64,000 bases of DNA, from positions 388,670-452,669 of the forward strand of contig JADCHX010000011.1 of the NCBI GenBank assembly GCA_020248265.1, in the 5' to 3' direction. The position numbers and the translations under genes are program-made. Shown here piece after piece: positions 10,582 to 22,722 of the stretch (position 1 is its first letter; every line of letters begins with the position of its first letter). A model generated the notes under the pieces. That model worked only from the letters and a program-made list of their open reading frames with translations, was not told where the DNA came from and searched no databases. Source of the stretch: Rhodocyclaceae bacterium (GTDB taxonomy: Bacteria; Pseudomonadota; Gammaproteobacteria; Burkholderiales; CAIKXV01).

Positions 10582-11891
10582 ACGCACCGCTGCCCCCGTT
10601 CGAGGCCGGCATCTACGGCCCCGATGCGGTGATCCTGAAGGGCCTGGACGGCACCAACTGGCGCCTGCGCGACTACGAGGCGCGCGGTGGATACCAGGCG
10701 ATCCGCAGGATCCTGTCCGAGAAGATCCCGCCGGACGTGGTGATCGGCGAGCTGAAGAAGTCCGCGTTGCGCGGGCGCGGCGGTGCCGGGTTCCCGACCG
10801 GCCTGAAGTGGAGCTTCATGCCGAAGAACTACACCGGCCAGAAGTACCTCGTCTGCAACTCCGACGAGGGCGAGCCGGGCACGTTCAAGGACCGCGACAT
10901 CATGCGCTACAACCCGCACATCCTGATCGAGGGGATGGCGATCGGAGCGTATGCGATGGGCATCACGGTCGGCTACAACTACATCCACGGCGAGATCTGG
11001 GATGTCTACGAGCGCTTCGAGGAAGCTCTCGAAGAGGCGCGCGCCGCAGGCTACCTCGGCGAGAACATCCTGGGCAGCGAATTCAGCTTCCAGCTGCATG
11101 CGCACCACGGCTACGGCGCCTACATCTGCGGCGAAGAGACCGCGCTGCTCGAGTCGCTCGAGGGCAAGAAGGGACAGCCGCGCTTCAAGCCGCCGTTCCC
11201 GGCCACCTTCGGCCTGTACGGCAAGCCGACCACGATCAACAACACCGAGACCTTCGCCGCGGTGCCGTGGATCATCAACAACGGCGGCGAGGCGTTCCTG
11301 AACCTCGGCAAGCCGAACAACGGCGGCACGAAGATCTTCTCGGTCAGCGGCGACGTCGCACGCCCGGGCAACTACGAGGTCAAGCTCGGCACGCCGTTCG
11401 CGAAGCTGCTCGAGATGGCCGGTGGCATGCGCGATGGCGCGAAGCTGAAGGCGGTGATCCCCGGCGGCTCGTCGATGCCGGTGCTGCCTGCCGACACCAT
11501 GATGGCACTCGACATGGACTACGACTCGATCCAGAAGGCCGGGTCGTTCCTCGGGTCGGGCGCGGTGATCGTGATGAACGAGACCCGCTGCATGGTGCGC
11601 TGCCTGCACCGCCTGTCCTACTTCTACTACGAGGAATCGTGCGGCCAGTGCACGCCGTGCCGCGAAGGCACCGGCTGGCTGTACCGGGTCGTCGACCGCA
11701 TCGAGCACGGCAAGGGCCGGCAAGAAGACCTCGACCTCCTGCTGAACCTCTGCGACAACATCCAGGGGCGCACGATCTGCGCACTGGGCGATGCGGCCGC
11801 GATGCCGGTACGGGCCTTCATCAAGGCCTTCCGCGACGAGTTCCAGTACCACGTCGACCACAAGCGGTGCCTGGTCGGCCCGTACGTCTGA
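10578..11891 (+). CDS. nuoF: NADH-quinone oxidoreductase subunit F (51 kDa)
   Basis: Carries FMN, the NADH site and cluster N3. The glycine-rich [13 protein letters not shown] binds NADH/FMN, and the C-terminal [10 protein letters not shown] plus a later Cys ligate the [4Fe-4S] cluster. ATG 10578 overlaps the nuoE stop; 437 aa, normal length. Confidence 0.97.
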   Translation: MNAPLPPFEAGIYGPDAVILKGLDGTNWRLRDYEARGGYQAIRRILSEKIPPDVVIGELKKSALRGRGGAGFPTGLKWSFMPKNYTGQKYLVCNSDEGEPGTFKDRDIMRYNPHILIEGMAIGAYAMGITVGYNYIHGEIWDVYERFEEALEEARAAGYLGENILGSEFSFQLHAHHGYGAYICGEETALLESLEGKKGQPRFKPPFPATFGLYGKPTTINNTETFAAVPWIINNGGEAFLNLGKPNNGGTKIFSVSGDVARPGNYEVKLGTPFAKLLEMAGGMRDGAKLKAVIPGGSSMPVLPADTMMALDMDYDSIQKAGSFLGSGAVIVMNETRCMVRCLHRLSYFYYEESCGQCTPCREGTGWLYRVVDRIEHGKGRQEDLDLLLNLCDNIQGRTICALGDAAAMPVRAFIKAFRDEFQYHVDHKRCLVGPYV

Positions 11892-11907
11892 GAGAGCGAT
11901 AGCAACG

Positions 11908-14301
11908 ATGGCCAAGCTGGAAGTCGACGGCAAACCGGTCGAGGTACGCGACGGCGCGATGGTGATGGAAGCCGCGAATGCGCTCGGCATCTACGTGCCG
12001 CATTTCTGCTACCACAAGAAGCTGACCATCGCCGCCAACTGCCGGATGTGCCTGGTCGAGGTCGAGAAGGCGCCCAAGCCGTTGCCCGCCTGCGCGACGC
12101 CGGTCACCGAAGGCATGAAGGTATCCACCCACTCGCCCAAGGCCGTGCAGGCGCAGAAGGGCGTGATGGAGTTCCTGCTGATCAACCATCCGCTCGATTG
12201 CCCGATCTGCGACCAGGGCGGCGAATGCCAGTTGCAGGACCTCGCGGTCGGGTACGGCGCGAGCGAGTCGCGCTACGACGAAATGAAGCGGGTAGTGCCC
12301 AACAAGAACCTCGGCGCGTTGATCGCCACCGACATGACGCGCTGCATCCACTGCACGCGCTGCGTGCGGTTCGGACAGGAAATCGCCGGGGTGATGGAAC
12401 TGGGCATGGCAGGCCGCGGCGAGCACAGCGAGATCATGCCGTTCGTCGCGCGCACCGTCGATTCGGAACTGTCCGGCAACATGATCGATGTCTGTCCGGT
12501 GGGGGCGCTGACTTCCAAGCCGTTCCGGTTCACCGCCCGCACCTGGGAACTGACGCGCCGCAAGTCGGTGAGCCCGCACGACAGCCTCGGCTCGAACCTG
12601 ATGGTGCAGGTGAAGGGCAACCGCGTGATGCGCGTGCTGCCACTGGAAAACGAGGCGATCAACGAGTGCTGGATCTCCGACAAGGACCGATTCTCCTACG
12701 AAGCGCTGAATGCCGAGACGCGGCTCGTACAGCCGCTGCTCAAGCGTGACGGGCGCTGGGAACAGGTCGACTGGCCGCAGGCGCTCGAACACGTGGCAGG
12801 CCGGCTGAAGTCGATCGCGACCAGCCACGGCACCGATTCGATCGGCGCGCTGGCCTCGCCGCACCAGACCGTCGAGGAACTGTACCTGCTGGCGAAGCTG
12901 GTGCGTGGCCTCGGCTCGGACAACGTCGACCATCGCCTGCGCCAGGTCGACTTCCGTCTCGACGGATCGCGCAGTGGCGCACCCTGGCTGGGGCTGCCGG
13001 TGGCCGAGGTCGGCCAGGCGGATGCTGTCCTGGTGGTCGGCAGCGTACTGCGCAAGGACCATCCGCTGCTCGCGCAGCGGCTGCGCCAGGCCGCGAAGCG
13101 GCAGGCACGGGTACACCTGCTCAATCCGCTCGCCCAGGATCCGCTGATGCCGCTGGCGGGCGAGCAGGTGGTCGCACCGTCGGCAATGGTTGCCACGCTG
13201 GCCGCCGTGGTGAAGGCTGCCGCAGAGGCGAAGGGTGCCGCGCTTCCGGCCGGCCTCGACGCCGCGCTGGCCGAGGTCACGGTGTCTGCGCAGTCCAGGC
13301 AGGCTGCCGACGATCTCGTGCGCGCGGCGCACGGGGTGGTCTGGCTCGGCAACCTGGCCGTGCAGCATCCGCGCTATGCCGAGCTCGAAGTCCTCGCGCA
13401 GGCGCTGGCGACCTTGACCGGCGCGCGCTTCGGCCATCTCGGCGCAGCCGCCAACAGCGTCGGTGCGGTACTGGCCGGTGCGCTGCCGTCCGGCGGTGGC
13501 CTCGATGCACGGGCGATGATCGCATCGCCCCGGAAGGCCTACGTGCTGCTCGGCGTCGAGCCCGAACTCGACTGCGCCGATGGCGCGGCAGCGCTGGCCG
13601 CGATGAAGTCCGCCGAGTTCGTCGTCGCGATGTCGCCGTTCGAACACCGTGCGCTCGACTACGCCGAAGTGATCCTGCCGGTCGCCCCGTTCACCGAGAC
13701 CGCGGGTACCTTCGTGAACGCCGAGGGCCGCGCGCAGTCGTTCGCCGGCGTGGTGCGCCCGCTGGGCGACACCCGCCCGGCGTGGAAGGTACTGCGCGTG
13801 CTGGGCAACCTGCTCGGCCTGCCGGGGTTCGACCAGGATTCGTCCGATGCCGTGCGGGCTGCGCTGTCGCTCGACGGCCTGCCGGCGGCCGGTTGCGACA
13901 ATGCGCTGCGCGCGTCGCTGGCCGTCGATGCGTCGCCCGCTGCGCCGACGGGTATCGAACGGGTCGCGCCGGTACGCATCCACGATGCCGACGCGCTCGC
14001 GCGCCGCTCGCCGCCGCTGCAGAAGACGCGCGATGCGGCGCCGCTGGAAGCGGCACTGGCGACGGACCTCTGGCAGGGCGCCGGCCTGCAGCCTGGCGAT
14101 TCGGTGCGCATCGGCACCGGCGGCGCAAGTGCGCTGTTTCCTGCCGTGCTCGACCCTCGGCTGCCCGCGGGCTGCCTGCTGCTTGCGGCCGGGCATGCAT
14201 CGACGTTCCCGCTCGGCGCCCCCGCCGGCGGCACTGGTGCGCTCTCGATCGAGCGCATTGCGGCGCCCGCCCGGGCCGTGCCTGCCGAGACCGTGAGCTG
14301 A
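11908..14301 (+). CDS. nuoG: NADH-quinone oxidoreductase subunit G (75 kDa)
   Basis: Largest peripheral subunit, 797 aa. The N-terminal ferredoxin-like domain holds [2Fe-2S] ligands (CYHKK, CRMC, ACATP) and the next domain has [14 protein letters not shown] and [10 protein letters not shown] for [4Fe-4S] clusters, followed by [14 protein letters not shown] and a molybdopterin-oxidoreductase-like fold that is non-catalytic in complex I. ATG 11908 gives the family N-terminus MAKLEVDG. Confidence 0.96.
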   Translation: MAKLEVDGKPVEVRDGAMVMEAANALGIYVPHFCYHKKLTIAANCRMCLVEVEKAPKPLPACATPVTEGMKVSTHSPKAVQAQKGVMEFLLINHPLDCPICDQGGECQLQDLAVGYGASESRYDEMKRVVPNKNLGALIATDMTRCIHCTRCVRFGQEIAGVMELGMAGRGEHSEIMPFVARTVDSELSGNMIDVCPVGALTSKPFRFTARTWELTRRKSVSPHDSLGSNLMVQVKGNRVMRVLPLENEAINECWISDKDRFSYEALNAETRLVQPLLKRDGRWEQVDWPQALEHVAGRLKSIATSHGTDSIGALASPHQTVEELYLLAKLVRGLGSDNVDHRLRQVDFRLDGSRSGAPWLGLPVAEVGQADAVLVVGSVLRKDHPLLAQRLRQAAKRQARVHLLNPLAQDPLMPLAGEQVVAPSAMVATLAAVVKAAAEAKGAALPAGLDAALAEVTVSAQSRQAADDLVRAAHGVVWLGNLAVQHPRYAELEVLAQALATLTGARFGHLGAAANSVGAVLAGALPSGGGLDARAMIASPRKAYVLLGVEPELDCADGAAALAAMKSAEFVVAMSPFEHRALDYAEVILPVAPFTETAGTFVNAEGRAQSFAGVVRPLGDTRPAWKVLRVLGNLLGLPGFDQDSSDAVRAALSLDGLPAAGCDNALRASLAVDASPAAPTGIERVAPVRIHDADALARRSPPLQKTRDAAPLEAALATDLWQGAGLQPGDSVRIGTGGASALFPAVLDPRLPAGCLLLAAGHASTFPLGAPAGGTGALSIERIAAPARAVPAETVS

Positions 14302-14311
14302 GGGGGCGACG

Positions 14312-15400
14312 ATGGAATTCTTCGAGAACCTGTTCGGCCCGGCCTGGCCCGTGGTCTGGACCCTGGTGAAGATCCTCGCGATCGTGCTGCCGATCACGAT
14401 CTGCGTGGCCTTCCTGACGCTGGCGGAGCGCAAGGTGATCGGCTACATGCAGCTGCGCATCGGACCGAACCGGGTGATGGCGTTCGGGATGGGCTGGACG
14501 GCGGGTCTGGCGCAACCGTTCGCAGACGTGTTCAAGCTGATCTTCAAGGAGATCATCGTCCCGACCGGGTCGAACCGGTTCCTGTTCCTGATCGCCCCGA
14601 CCCTGTCGATCATGCCGGCGCTGGCCGCCTGGGCGGTGCTGCCGTTCGGTCCCGAGGCGGTGCTCGCTGACATCGATGCGAGCCTTCTTTACGTGCTCGC
14701 GCTGACCTCGATGGGGGTCTACGGCGTGATCGTTGCCGGCTGGGCGTCGAACTCGAAGTACGCCTTCCTCGGCGCGATGCGCTCGGCGGCGCAGATCGTG
14801 TCCTACGAAATCGCGATGGGCTTCGCGCTGGTCGGGGTCCTGATGGTCTCCGGCACGCTGAACCTGGGCGGCATCGTCGATGCGCAGAAGGGCGGCGGCT
14901 TCTGGTCGTGGAACCTGCTGCCGCTGCTGCCGCTGTTCCTCGTCTACTTCATCGCCGGCGTCGCCGAGACCAACCGCGCGCCGTTCGACGTGGCGGAGGG
15001 CGAGTCCGAGATCGTCGCCGGCTTCCATGTCGAGTATTCCGGCACCGCGTTCGCGGTGTTCTTCCTGGCCGAATACGCGAACATGATCCTGATCTCGGCG
15101 CTGGCCTCGCTGATGTTCCTCGGCGGCTGGCTGCCGCCGGTGCAGGTCGATTCGCTGGCTGCGATCCCGGTCGTGGGCCTGCTGTTCGGACCTGGCGCGC
15201 ACTGGCTGTTCCTGAAGATCGCATTCCTGCTGTTCTGTTTCCTGTGGTTGCGTGCGACCTTCCCGCGCTACCGCTACGACCAGATCATGCGCCTGGGCTG
15301 GAAGGTGTTCATCCCGCTGACGCTGGTCTGGATCATGGTGGTCGGCGTTGCGTTGATGGATCCGATCCGCAACTGGCCGCCGTTCAGCTGGTGGTTCTGA
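14312..15400 (+). CDS. nuoH: NADH-quinone oxidoreductase subunit H
   Basis: Membrane subunit that forms part of the quinone channel, 362 aa, about eight helices. Characteristic loops: [18 protein letters not shown] and [18 protein letters not shown] with their conserved acidic residues. Confidence 0.97.
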   Translation: MEFFENLFGPAWPVVWTLVKILAIVLPITICVAFLTLAERKVIGYMQLRIGPNRVMAFGMGWTAGLAQPFADVFKLIFKEIIVPTGSNRFLFLIAPTLSIMPALAAWAVLPFGPEAVLADIDASLLYVLALTSMGVYGVIVAGWASNSKYAFLGAMRSAAQIVSYEIAMGFALVGVLMVSGTLNLGGIVDAQKGGGFWSWNLLPLLPLFLVYFIAGVAETNRAPFDVAEGESEIVAGFHVEYSGTAFAVFFLAEYANMILISALASLMFLGGWLPPVQVDSLAAIPVVGLLFGPGAHWLFLKIAFLLFCFLWLRATFPRYRYDQIMRLGWKVFIPLTLVWIMVVGVALMDPIRNWPPFSWWF

Positions 15401-15426
15401 GCCATGGAAATGCGCAGAGGCCCCCG

Positions 15427-15918
15427 ATGATGACCCGCATCCAGAGTTTCTTCCGATCGTTCCTGCTGCTCGAACTGCTGCGCGGCATGATGCTGACCGG
15501 GCGCAACCTGTTCGCCCGCAAGATCACCGTGCAGTATCCGGAGGAGAAGACCCCGCAGAGTCCGCGCTTCCGCGGCCTGCATGCGCTGCGCCGCTATCCG
15601 AACGGCGAGGAACGCTGCATCGCGTGCAAGCTTTGCGAGGCCGTGTGTCCGGCGATGGCCATCACCATCGAGTCCGATGTACGCGATGACGGCACCCGGC
15701 GCACGACGCGCTATGACATCGACCTCACCAAGTGCATCTTCTGCGGGCTGTGCGAGGAGTCCTGCCCGGTGGATTCGATCGTCGAGACGCGCACCCTCGA
15801 GTACCACGGCGAGCGGCGCGGCGACCTGGTCTACACCAAGGAAATGCTGCTGGCGATCGGTGACCGCTACGAGGAACAGATCGCCCGCGACAGGATGGCC
15901 GATGCGAACTACCGCTGA
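15427..15918 (+). CDS. nuoI: NADH-quinone oxidoreductase subunit I
   Basis: Ferredoxin-type subunit with two [4Fe-4S] clusters (N6a, N6b): [12 protein letters not shown] and [12 protein letters not shown]. 163 aa from ATG 15427 (MMTRIQSFF), the normal length. An open frame extends upstream through nuoH but is a shadow. Confidence 0.97.
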   Translation: MMTRIQSFFRSFLLLELLRGMMLTGRNLFARKITVQYPEEKTPQSPRFRGLHALRRYPNGEERCIACKLCEAVCPAMAITIESDVRDDGTRRTTRYDIDLTKCIFCGLCEESCPVDSIVETRTLEYHGERRGDLVYTKEMLLAIGDRYEEQIARDRMADANYR

Positions 15919-15981
15919 CAAGACGCCCGGCGCGGTGCCGGCGACCCAGACCCCCGCTGCGTCCGCTGACCGGGGGGCGCA

Positions 15982-16641
15982 ATGAACTTCCAGTCCGCGG
16001 TGTTCTTCGTGCTGGCTGCGGTGCTGGTGCTGTCGGCGCTGCGCGTGATCACCGCGCGCAATCCGGTGCACGCGGCGCTGTTCCTGGTGCTCTCGTTCGC
16101 CTCGGCGGCCGGGCTTTGGCTGCTCCTGCATGCCGAGTTCCTCGCGATCACCCTGATCCTGGTCTACGTCGGCGCGGTGATGGTCCTGTTCCTGTTCGTG
16201 ATCATGATGCTCGACATCAACGTCGACCGGCTGCGCGAGGGCTTCTGGAACATCCTGCCGATCGCGCTGCCGGTGGCAGTACTGCTGCTCGGGGTAATGG
16301 GTGCGACGCTGATGGGGCCCTATTTCGGCCTGTCGGTACGGCCGCCGCCGCCGGAGGTGGCCGAGGGCTACAGCAACACGCGTGCGATCGGCATGGTGCT
16401 CTACACGGAATACCTGTATCCGTTCGAACTGGCCGCGGTGATCCTGCTGGTGGCGATCGTGGCCGCGATCGCGCTCACGCTGCGCGCACGCAAGAACACC
16501 CGCAGCATCGATCCGTCGGTCCAGGTCGCCGCGACCCGCGAAGGGCGCGTGCGGCTGGTCTCGATGCCCTCCGAGAAGAAGGGCGTGCCAGCGCCCCCGC
16601 CGGAACCCGCCCCGGCGGAAACACCGCAACAGCCCAAATGA
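15982..16641 (+). CDS. nuoJ: NADH-quinone oxidoreductase subunit J
   Basis: Membrane subunit, 219 aa, five hydrophobic segments and the conserved TLILVYVGAVMVLFLFVIMML helix. The last 40 residues form a charged then Pro/Ala-rich cytoplasmic tail (VPAPPPEPAPAETPQQPK) as in other betaproteobacterial NuoJ. Confidence 0.95.
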   Translation: MNFQSAVFFVLAAVLVLSALRVITARNPVHAALFLVLSFASAAGLWLLLHAEFLAITLILVYVGAVMVLFLFVIMMLDINVDRLREGFWNILPIALPVAVLLLGVMGATLMGPYFGLSVRPPPPEVAEGYSNTRAIGMVLYTEYLYPFELAAVILLVAIVAAIALTLRARKNTRSIDPSVQVAATREGRVRLVSMPSEKKGVPAPPPEPAPAETPQQPK

Positions 16642-16719
16642 CCGAAGCCCGCGTGCAGACCATGCCTCGACGGTGCGCCGGTCCGTGGAACAAGCAGGAA
16701 CACTAGGGGAGCGAAGCCG

Positions 16720-17025
16720 TTGGTGCCGCTGTCGTACTACCTGATTCTGGGCGCGATCCTTTTTGCGATCAGCGTGCTCGGCATCTTCCTCAACCGGAAG
16801 AACGTGATCATCCTGCTGATGGCGATCGAGCTGAACCTCCTGGCGGTGAACCTGAACTTCATCGCCTTCAGCTACTACCTGCAGGACATCGCCGGGCAGG
16901 TTTTCGTGTTCTTCATCCTGACCGTCGCCGCGGCCGAATCGGCGATCGGGCTGGCCATCCTGGTCGCGCTGTTCCGCAACCTGCGTACCATCCATGTCGA
17001 CGACCTCGACACGTTGAAAGGGTGA
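16720..17025 (+). CDS. nuoK: NADH-quinone oxidoreductase subunit K
   Basis: Small proton-channel subunit, 101 aa, three helices with the essential membrane glutamates in [11 protein letters not shown] and further along. Start is TTG 16720 (GTG 16723 is the alternative), placed by the AGGGGAG site at 16705-16711 and the standard family length. Confidence 0.95.
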   Translation: MVPLSYYLILGAILFAISVLGIFLNRKNVIILLMAIELNLLAVNLNFIAFSYYLQDIAGQVFVFFILTVAAAESAIGLAILVALFRNLRTIHVDDLDTLKG

Positions 17026-17035
17026 GGGCGCCGCG

Positions 17036-19054
17036 ATGACGATGCAGACGGTCTACCTGCTGGTTCCCCTCGCGCCGCTGTTCGGGGCGCTCGTCGCGGG
17101 CCTGTTCGGTCGCCAGGTCGGGCGTACCGGCGCGCACCTGGTCACCATCGCCGGGGTCGCGGTATCGCTGGCCGCTTCGGTCTGCGTGTTCCTCGACGTG
17201 CTCGAGGGCAACACGTTCAACGGTACGGTCTACACCTGGCTCACCTCCGGCGACCTGCGCCTTGAGGTGGGCTTCCTGATCGACAGCCTGACGGCCACCA
17301 TGATGCTGGTGGTGACCTCGGTGTCGCTGATGGTGCACGTCTACACCATCGGCTACATGCGCGACGACCCGGGCTACCAGCGGTTCTTCTCTTACATCTC
17401 GCTGTTCACCTTCTCGATGCTCATGCTGGTGATGAGCAACAACTTCCTGCAGCTGTTCTTCGGCTGGGAAGCGGTCGGGCTGGTGTCCTACCTGCTCATT
17501 GGCTTCTGGTACAAGCGCCCGACAGCCACCTATGCGAACCTGAAAGCCTTCCTGGTGAACCGGGTCGGCGACTTCGGGTTCCTGCTCGGCATCGGCCTGG
17601 TGCTCGCGTTCTTCGGCACCCTCGACTACCAGCAGGTGTTCGAGCGCGCGCCCGAGATGGCCACCGCCGGCATCGAGATCCTGCCCGGCATGAACTGGTC
17701 GCTGGTGACGGTCACCTGCATCCTGCTGTTCATCGGCGCGATGGGAAAGTCCGCGCAGTTCCCCCTGCATGTCTGGCTGCCCGATTCCATGGAAGGCCCG
17801 ACGCCGATCTCGGCGCTGATCCACGCGGCGACGATGGTCACTGCGGGCATCTTCATGGTCGCGCGCATGTCTCCGCTGTTCGAGCTGTCCGATGCCGCGC
17901 TGTCGTTCGTGCTCGTCACCGGCGCGATCACCGCCCTGTTCATGGGCCTGCTCGGCATCGTCCAGAACGACATCAAGCGCGTGGTGGCGTATTCGACGCT
18001 GTCGCAACTGGGCTACATGACGGTTGCACTCGGCGCCTCCGCCTACCCGGTCGCGATCTTCCACCTGATGACCCACGCGTTCTTCAAGGCGCTGCTGTTC
18101 CTCGCCGCCGGTTCGGTGATCATCGGGATGCACCACAACCAGGACATCCGCTGGATGGGCGGGGTACGCAAGTACATGCCCATCACCTGGATCACCTCGC
18201 TGGTCGGGTCGCTCGCGCTCATCGGCACGCCGTTCCTGTCGGGCTTCTATTCGAAAGACTCGATCATCGTCGCGGTCTCCGAGGCCGATATCGCCGGCTC
18301 GGGCTTTGCGGCCTTCGCGGTGATCGCCGGCGTATTCATCACCGCGTTCTACTCGTTCCGCATGTACTTCCTCGTGTTCCACGGCGAAGAGCGCTACCAC
18401 CTGAAGCCGCACGATCCGCACGACGCACACGCAGACGATCACGGGCACGGCCATGGCCATGACGAAAAACCGCACGAGTCGCCCTGGGTGGTGACGCTGC
18501 CACTGGTCGTGCTGGCGATCCCGTCGGTGGCGATCGGCTACCTGGCGCTGTCGCCGATGGTACTCGGCGACTGGTTCTCCGACGCGATCTTCGTCGATCC
18601 CGCCCATGGCGCGCTCGAGCACCTGAAGGCGCATGTGCACGGTCCGCTAGAGATGGCGCTGCACGGTTTCGTCACAGCACCGTTCTGGCTTGCACTGGCC
18701 GGTGTCGTGCTCGCCTGGTTCCTCTACCTGAAGCGGCCCGACCTGCCTGCCGCGATGGCCGGGAAGATGAAGGGCCTGCATGCGCTGCTGCTGAACAAGT
18801 ACTACATCGACGAGGTCTACGCCTTCCTGTTCCGCGACGGGCTGCGCAAGCTGGGTACCTTTCTCTGGAAGGTCGGCGACGTGAAGCTGATCGACGGCGT
18901 GATGGTCAACGGCACGGCCTGGGTAGTCGGGCAGGTAGCACGGCTGTCGCGGCAACTCCAGTCGGGATACCTCTACACCTATGCGTTCACGATGCTGATC
19001 GGGGTGCTCGGCCTGCTGCTGCTGTGGGTCGTGCGCACGCGCGCGGTGCTCTGA
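17036..19054 (+). CDS. nuoL: NADH-quinone oxidoreductase subunit L
   Basis: Antiporter-like proton-pumping subunit, 672 aa with many transmembrane helices and the long C-terminal lateral helix. Conserved WEAVGLVSYLLIGFWY and the HAATMVTAGIFMVARMSPLFE helix are present. A His/Asp-rich hydrophilic loop (about residues 459-483, bases 18410-18480) is inserted between helices. Confidence 0.96.
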   Translation: MTMQTVYLLVPLAPLFGALVAGLFGRQVGRTGAHLVTIAGVAVSLAASVCVFLDVLEGNTFNGTVYTWLTSGDLRLEVGFLIDSLTATMMLVVTSVSLMVHVYTIGYMRDDPGYQRFFSYISLFTFSMLMLVMSNNFLQLFFGWEAVGLVSYLLIGFWYKRPTATYANLKAFLVNRVGDFGFLLGIGLVLAFFGTLDYQQVFERAPEMATAGIEILPGMNWSLVTVTCILLFIGAMGKSAQFPLHVWLPDSMEGPTPISALIHAATMVTAGIFMVARMSPLFELSDAALSFVLVTGAITALFMGLLGIVQNDIKRVVAYSTLSQLGYMTVALGASAYPVAIFHLMTHAFFKALLFLAAGSVIIGMHHNQDIRWMGGVRKYMPITWITSLVGSLALIGTPFLSGFYSKDSIIVAVSEADIAGSGFAAFAVIAGVFITAFYSFRMYFLVFHGEERYHLKPHDPHDAHADDHGHGHGHDEKPHESPWVVTLPLVVLAIPSVAIGYLALSPMVLGDWFSDAIFVDPAHGALEHLKAHVHGPLEMALHGFVTAPFWLALAGVVLAWFLYLKRPDLPAAMAGKMKGLHALLLNKYYIDEVYAFLFRDGLRKLGTFLWKVGDVKLIDGVMVNGTAWVVGQVARLSRQLQSGYLYTYAFTMLIGVLGLLLLWVVRTRAVL

Positions 19055-19087
19055 CCGAAAACACGAATCGAAAATGACTGATCGAAA

Positions 19088-20572
19088 ATGACTCCGCTGC
19101 TGACACTGGCCATCTGGGTGCCCATCGCCAGCGCGATCCTCGTGCTGGCTACCGGCTCCGACCGCAACGCCGGGATCGCGCGGGCGCTTGCCCTTGCCGG
19201 AGCGCTGGCGGGGTTCGCGGTCACGCTGCCGCTCTGGTTCGGGTTCGACCCCCAGCAATCCGGCCTGCAGTTCGTCGAATTCATGGCCTGGGTGCCGGCG
19301 TTCAACATCAACTACCACCTGGGCATCGACGGCATCTCGCTGCTGCTGATCCTTCTGAACAGCTTCACCACCGTGCTGGTGGTGCTGGCAGGCTGGAAGG
19401 TGATCGACAATCGGGTGGCGCAGTACATGGCCGCCTTCCTGTTCCTGTCGGGCCTGATGAACGGCGTTTTCTGCGCGATGGATGCGCTGCTGTTCTATTT
19501 CTTCTTCGAGGCGACGCTGATTCCGATGTTCATCGTGATCGGCATCTGGGGTGGGCCGAACCGCGTCTACGCTTCGGTCAAGTTCTTCCTCTACACACTG
19601 ATGGGCTCGCTGCTGATGCTGGTGGCGCTGATCTACCTGTTCATGCTGTCCGACGGCAGCTTCGCCCTGTCCGAGTGGTACCGGTTGCAGATTCCGTTCC
19701 AGGCGCAGGTGCTGATCTTCATTGCCTTCTTCCTGGCCTTCGCGGTAAAGATCCCCATGTGGCCGGTGCACACCTGGCTGCCCGATGCGCACGTCGAGGC
19801 GCCGACCGGCGGCTCCGTGGTGCTGGCTGCAATCATGCTGAAGCTCGGTGGCTACGGTTTTCTGCGCTTCTCGCTGCCTGTAGTGCCCGACGCCAGCCAG
19901 GCGCTGGCCGGCGTGGTGATCGCCCTGTCGCTGGTGGCGGTCGTGTACATCGGCCTGGTCGCGCTGGTTCAGACCGACATGAAGAAGCTGATCGCCTATT
20001 CGTCGATCGCCCACATGGGCTTCGTCACGCTCGGGCTGTTCCTGTTCAATGCGCTGGGTATCGAAGGCGCGATCGTGCAGATGATCTCGCACGGTTTCAT
20101 CTCGGCGGCGATGTTCCTCTGCGTCGGCGTGCTCTATGACCGTGTGCACAGCCGGGCGATCGCCGACTACGGCGGCGTGGCCAACACCATGCCGGTATTC
20201 GCCGCCTTCTTCATGCTGTTCGCGATGGCAAACGCAGGGCTGCCGGGCACCAGCGGCTTCGTCGGCGAGTTCATGGTGATCATGGCGGCGATCGAGGTCA
20301 ACTTCTGGTACGCAGTCCTGGCCTCGACCACGCTCATCTTCGGCGCTGCATACACGCTCTGGATGTACCGACGGGTGGTGTTCGGCGAGGTCGCCAATGC
20401 CGCGGTCGCTGGGCTGAAGGACCTCTCCGCCCGCGAGGCGCTGGTGCTCGGCCTGCTGGCGGTCGCCGTGCTCGGCATGGGCCTCTGGCCGCTGCCTTTC
20501 ACCGAAGTGCTGCACACCTCGGTCAACGATCTGGTCGCGCATGTCGGCCAGAGCAAACTGCCGGCGCGCTGA
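19088..20572 (+). CDS. nuoM: NADH-quinone oxidoreductase subunit M
   Basis: Second antiporter-like proton channel, 494 aa. It carries the conserved [18 protein letters not shown] helix with its glutamate, the [20 protein letters not shown] loop and the later helix with the pumping lysine. Confidence 0.96.
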   Translation: MTPLLTLAIWVPIASAILVLATGSDRNAGIARALALAGALAGFAVTLPLWFGFDPQQSGLQFVEFMAWVPAFNINYHLGIDGISLLLILLNSFTTVLVVLAGWKVIDNRVAQYMAAFLFLSGLMNGVFCAMDALLFYFFFEATLIPMFIVIGIWGGPNRVYASVKFFLYTLMGSLLMLVALIYLFMLSDGSFALSEWYRLQIPFQAQVLIFIAFFLAFAVKIPMWPVHTWLPDAHVEAPTGGSVVLAAIMLKLGGYGFLRFSLPVVPDASQALAGVVIALSLVAVVYIGLVALVQTDMKKLIAYSSIAHMGFVTLGLFLFNALGIEGAIVQMISHGFISAAMFLCVGVLYDRVHSRAIADYGGVANTMPVFAAFFMLFAMANAGLPGTSGFVGEFMVIMAAIEVNFWYAVLASTTLIFGAAYTLWMYRRVVFGEVANAAVAGLKDLSAREALVLGLLAVAVLGMGLWPLPFTEVLHTSVNDLVAHVGQSKLPAR

Positions 20573-20573
20573 C

Positions 20574-22019
20574 ATGATCATCCCGATTCCCGACCTCGCC
20601 CCGGCGGCGACCGAGCTGTTCCTGCTGACGGCCGCCTGCGCAGTGCTGCTGATCGACCTGTTCATCAGCGACGGGCGCCGGTGGATCACCCAGATGCTTG
20701 CCCAACTGGTCCTGGTCGGTTGCGCCGCGATCCTGATCGCCACCGCGAGCAGCGGCACCGCGTTCACGTTCAGCGTGATGTTCATCGACGACCCTCTGGC
20801 CGACGCACTGAAGCTGATGATCATCGTCGCGGTGTCGATGCTGCTCGTCTATTCGCGGCGCTACCTGGCCGACCGCGGCATGTATCGCGGCGAGTTCTTC
20901 ACGCTGACGCTGTTCTCGGTACTGGGCATGATGGTGATGGTGTCGGCCAACCACTTCATCACGCTCTACCTCGGCCTCGAGTTGCTGTCGCTGTCGCTGT
21001 ACGCGATGATCGCCCTGCAGCGGGATTCTGCGGTCGCCACGGAAGCGGCGATGAAGTACTTCATTCTGGGTGCCCTGGCCTCCGGCATGCTTCTGTATGG
21101 CATGTCGATGGTGTACGGCGCGACGGGTACGCTGCAGTTGGGCGACATCGCCGCGATGATCGCCCGCGGCGAGGGTAGCCGGACGGTGCTCGTGTTCGGA
21201 CTGGTGTTCATCGTGGCCGGGCTGGGCTTCAAGCTGGGCGTGGTGCCGTTCCACATGTGGGTGCCGGATGTCTACCACGGTGCGCCGACGGCAGTGACGC
21301 TGCTGATCAGCTCGGCCCCGAAGGTGGCGGCCTTCGCGTTCTTCATGCGGATTCTCGGCGAGGCGCTCGGCGGGCTGACGGCCGACTGGCGCAGCATGCT
21401 GGTGGTGATGGCAGTGCTGTCGCTGGCGCTCGGCAACATCGCGGCCATCGCGCAGACGAACCTCAAGCGCATGCTCGCCTATTCGAGCATCTCGCACATG
21501 GGCTTCCTGCTGCTCGGCTTCCTGGCGGGCAATGCGTTCGGCTTCGCCGCCGCGATGTTCTACGTGGCTGTGTACGTGCTGATGAACCTCGGCACCTTCG
21601 GCATGATCCTGCTGCTCGCGCGCTCCGGTTTCGAGGCGGACCAGCTCGACGACTATCGCGGTCTCGCGCGCCGTGCGCCCTGGCAGGCCTTTCTCATGCT
21701 CCTGCTGATGTTCTCGATGGCCGGGTTGCCGCCGATGGTCGGCTTCTACGCGAAACTGACCGTGCTGTCCGCCGTTGTGGACATCGGGATGGTGTGGCTG
21801 GCCGTGTTCGCGGTGATGATGTCGCTGGTCGGGGCGTTCTACTACCTGCGTATCGTCAAGCTGATGTACTTCGACGAGCCTGCAGACACCGTGCCGTTTA
21901 CGGCGGCCGCCGACGCGCGCCTGCTGATGACGATGAACGGCCTGGCGGTGCTGGCGCTGGGCCTGCTGCCGCAGCCCCTGATGGCCTGGTGTCTGTTTGT
22001 GATCGAACGATCGATGTAG
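20574..22019 (+). CDS. nuoN: NADH-quinone oxidoreductase subunit N
   Basis: Third antiporter-like subunit and last gene of the nuo operon, 481 aa from ATG 20574, one base after the nuoM stop. Conserved features include [14 protein letters not shown] and [19 protein letters not shown]. Confidence 0.96.
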   Translation: MIIPIPDLAPAATELFLLTAACAVLLIDLFISDGRRWITQMLAQLVLVGCAAILIATASSGTAFTFSVMFIDDPLADALKLMIIVAVSMLLVYSRRYLADRGMYRGEFFTLTLFSVLGMMVMVSANHFITLYLGLELLSLSLYAMIALQRDSAVATEAAMKYFILGALASGMLLYGMSMVYGATGTLQLGDIAAMIARGEGSRTVLVFGLVFIVAGLGFKLGVVPFHMWVPDVYHGAPTAVTLLISSAPKVAAFAFFMRILGEALGGLTADWRSMLVVMAVLSLALGNIAAIAQTNLKRMLAYSSISHMGFLLLGFLAGNAFGFAAAMFYVAVYVLMNLGTFGMILLLARSGFEADQLDDYRGLARRAPWQAFLMLLLMFSMAGLPPMVGFYAKLTVLSAVVDIGMVWLAVFAVMMSLVGAFYYLRIVKLMYFDEPADTVPFTAAADARLLMTMNGLAVLALGLLPQPLMAWCLFVIERSM

Positions 22020-22051
22020 GCCCGCAGCGGCGCGGGCCGGCGAGGGGCCGG

Positions 22052-22600
22052 ATGGACGATTTCACCGAACGCCAGATCGATTCCACCGCGGTGTTCGACG
22101 GTGCGCTGCTGAAGGTGCGGCGCGACCGTGTCCGCCTGCCCGACGGGCGCGAGGCGCTGCGCGAGTACATCCTGCACCCCGGGGCGGCGATCATCCTGCC
22201 GGTGCTCGATGATGGACGGGTGATCCTGGTGCGTCAGTACCGCTACCCGGTCGGGCGCGAGACGCTCGAGTTCCCTGCCGGCAAGATCGACGCGGGAGAG
22301 TCCTCGCGCGCGACGGCCGAGCGTGAACTGCTGGAGGAGACCGGCTACCGCGCCGGATGCCTCGAGTTCGCGTTCACGGTGCATCCGTGCGTTGGCTATG
22401 CCGACGAACGGATCGACTACTACCTGGCGACCCGGCTCGTGCACGTCGGTCATCCGGGAGAGGACGGCGAGTTCCTGTCCACGGTCGTGTCGCCGCTCGA
22501 CGAGCTGCTGCGGCAGGCCGATGCCGGGGAGCAGACGGAGGCCAAGACGCTGCTCGGTGCCTACTGGCTCGCGCGCCGCCGGGACCGCTCGGGCGGTTGA
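22052..22600 (+). CDS. Nudix hydrolase, ADP-ribose pyrophosphatase type
   Basis: Likely hydrolyses ADP-ribose or similar nucleoside diphosphates to AMP and a sugar phosphate. The full Nudix box spans residues 77-99 (GKIDAGE, then REL and EETGY) with all metal-binding glutamates, and the preceding VRQYRYPVGRETLEFPAG is typical of the ADP-ribose branch. It closes the plus-strand nuo block 32 bases after nuoN; many betaproteobacteria have a Nudix gene here. 182 aa from ATG 22052; substrate inferred from family. Confidence 0.88.
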   Translation: MDDFTERQIDSTAVFDGALLKVRRDRVRLPDGREALREYILHPGAAIILPVLDDGRVILVRQYRYPVGRETLEFPAGKIDAGESSRATAERELLEETGYRAGCLEFAFTVHPCVGYADERIDYYLATRLVHVGHPGEDGEFLSTVVSPLDELLRQADAGEQTEAKTLLGAYWLARRRDRSGG

Positions 22601-22722
22601 GGGCTCACGCCGGTGGCCAGCCAGGCCGGCCGCAGCGTCGCTTCCAGCATGCGAGCCGGGCCAAATGCAGGTGTTCGCGATGCTTCATCAGGCGGACCAG
22701 ACTAGCCCGCGTACTTGATGTT

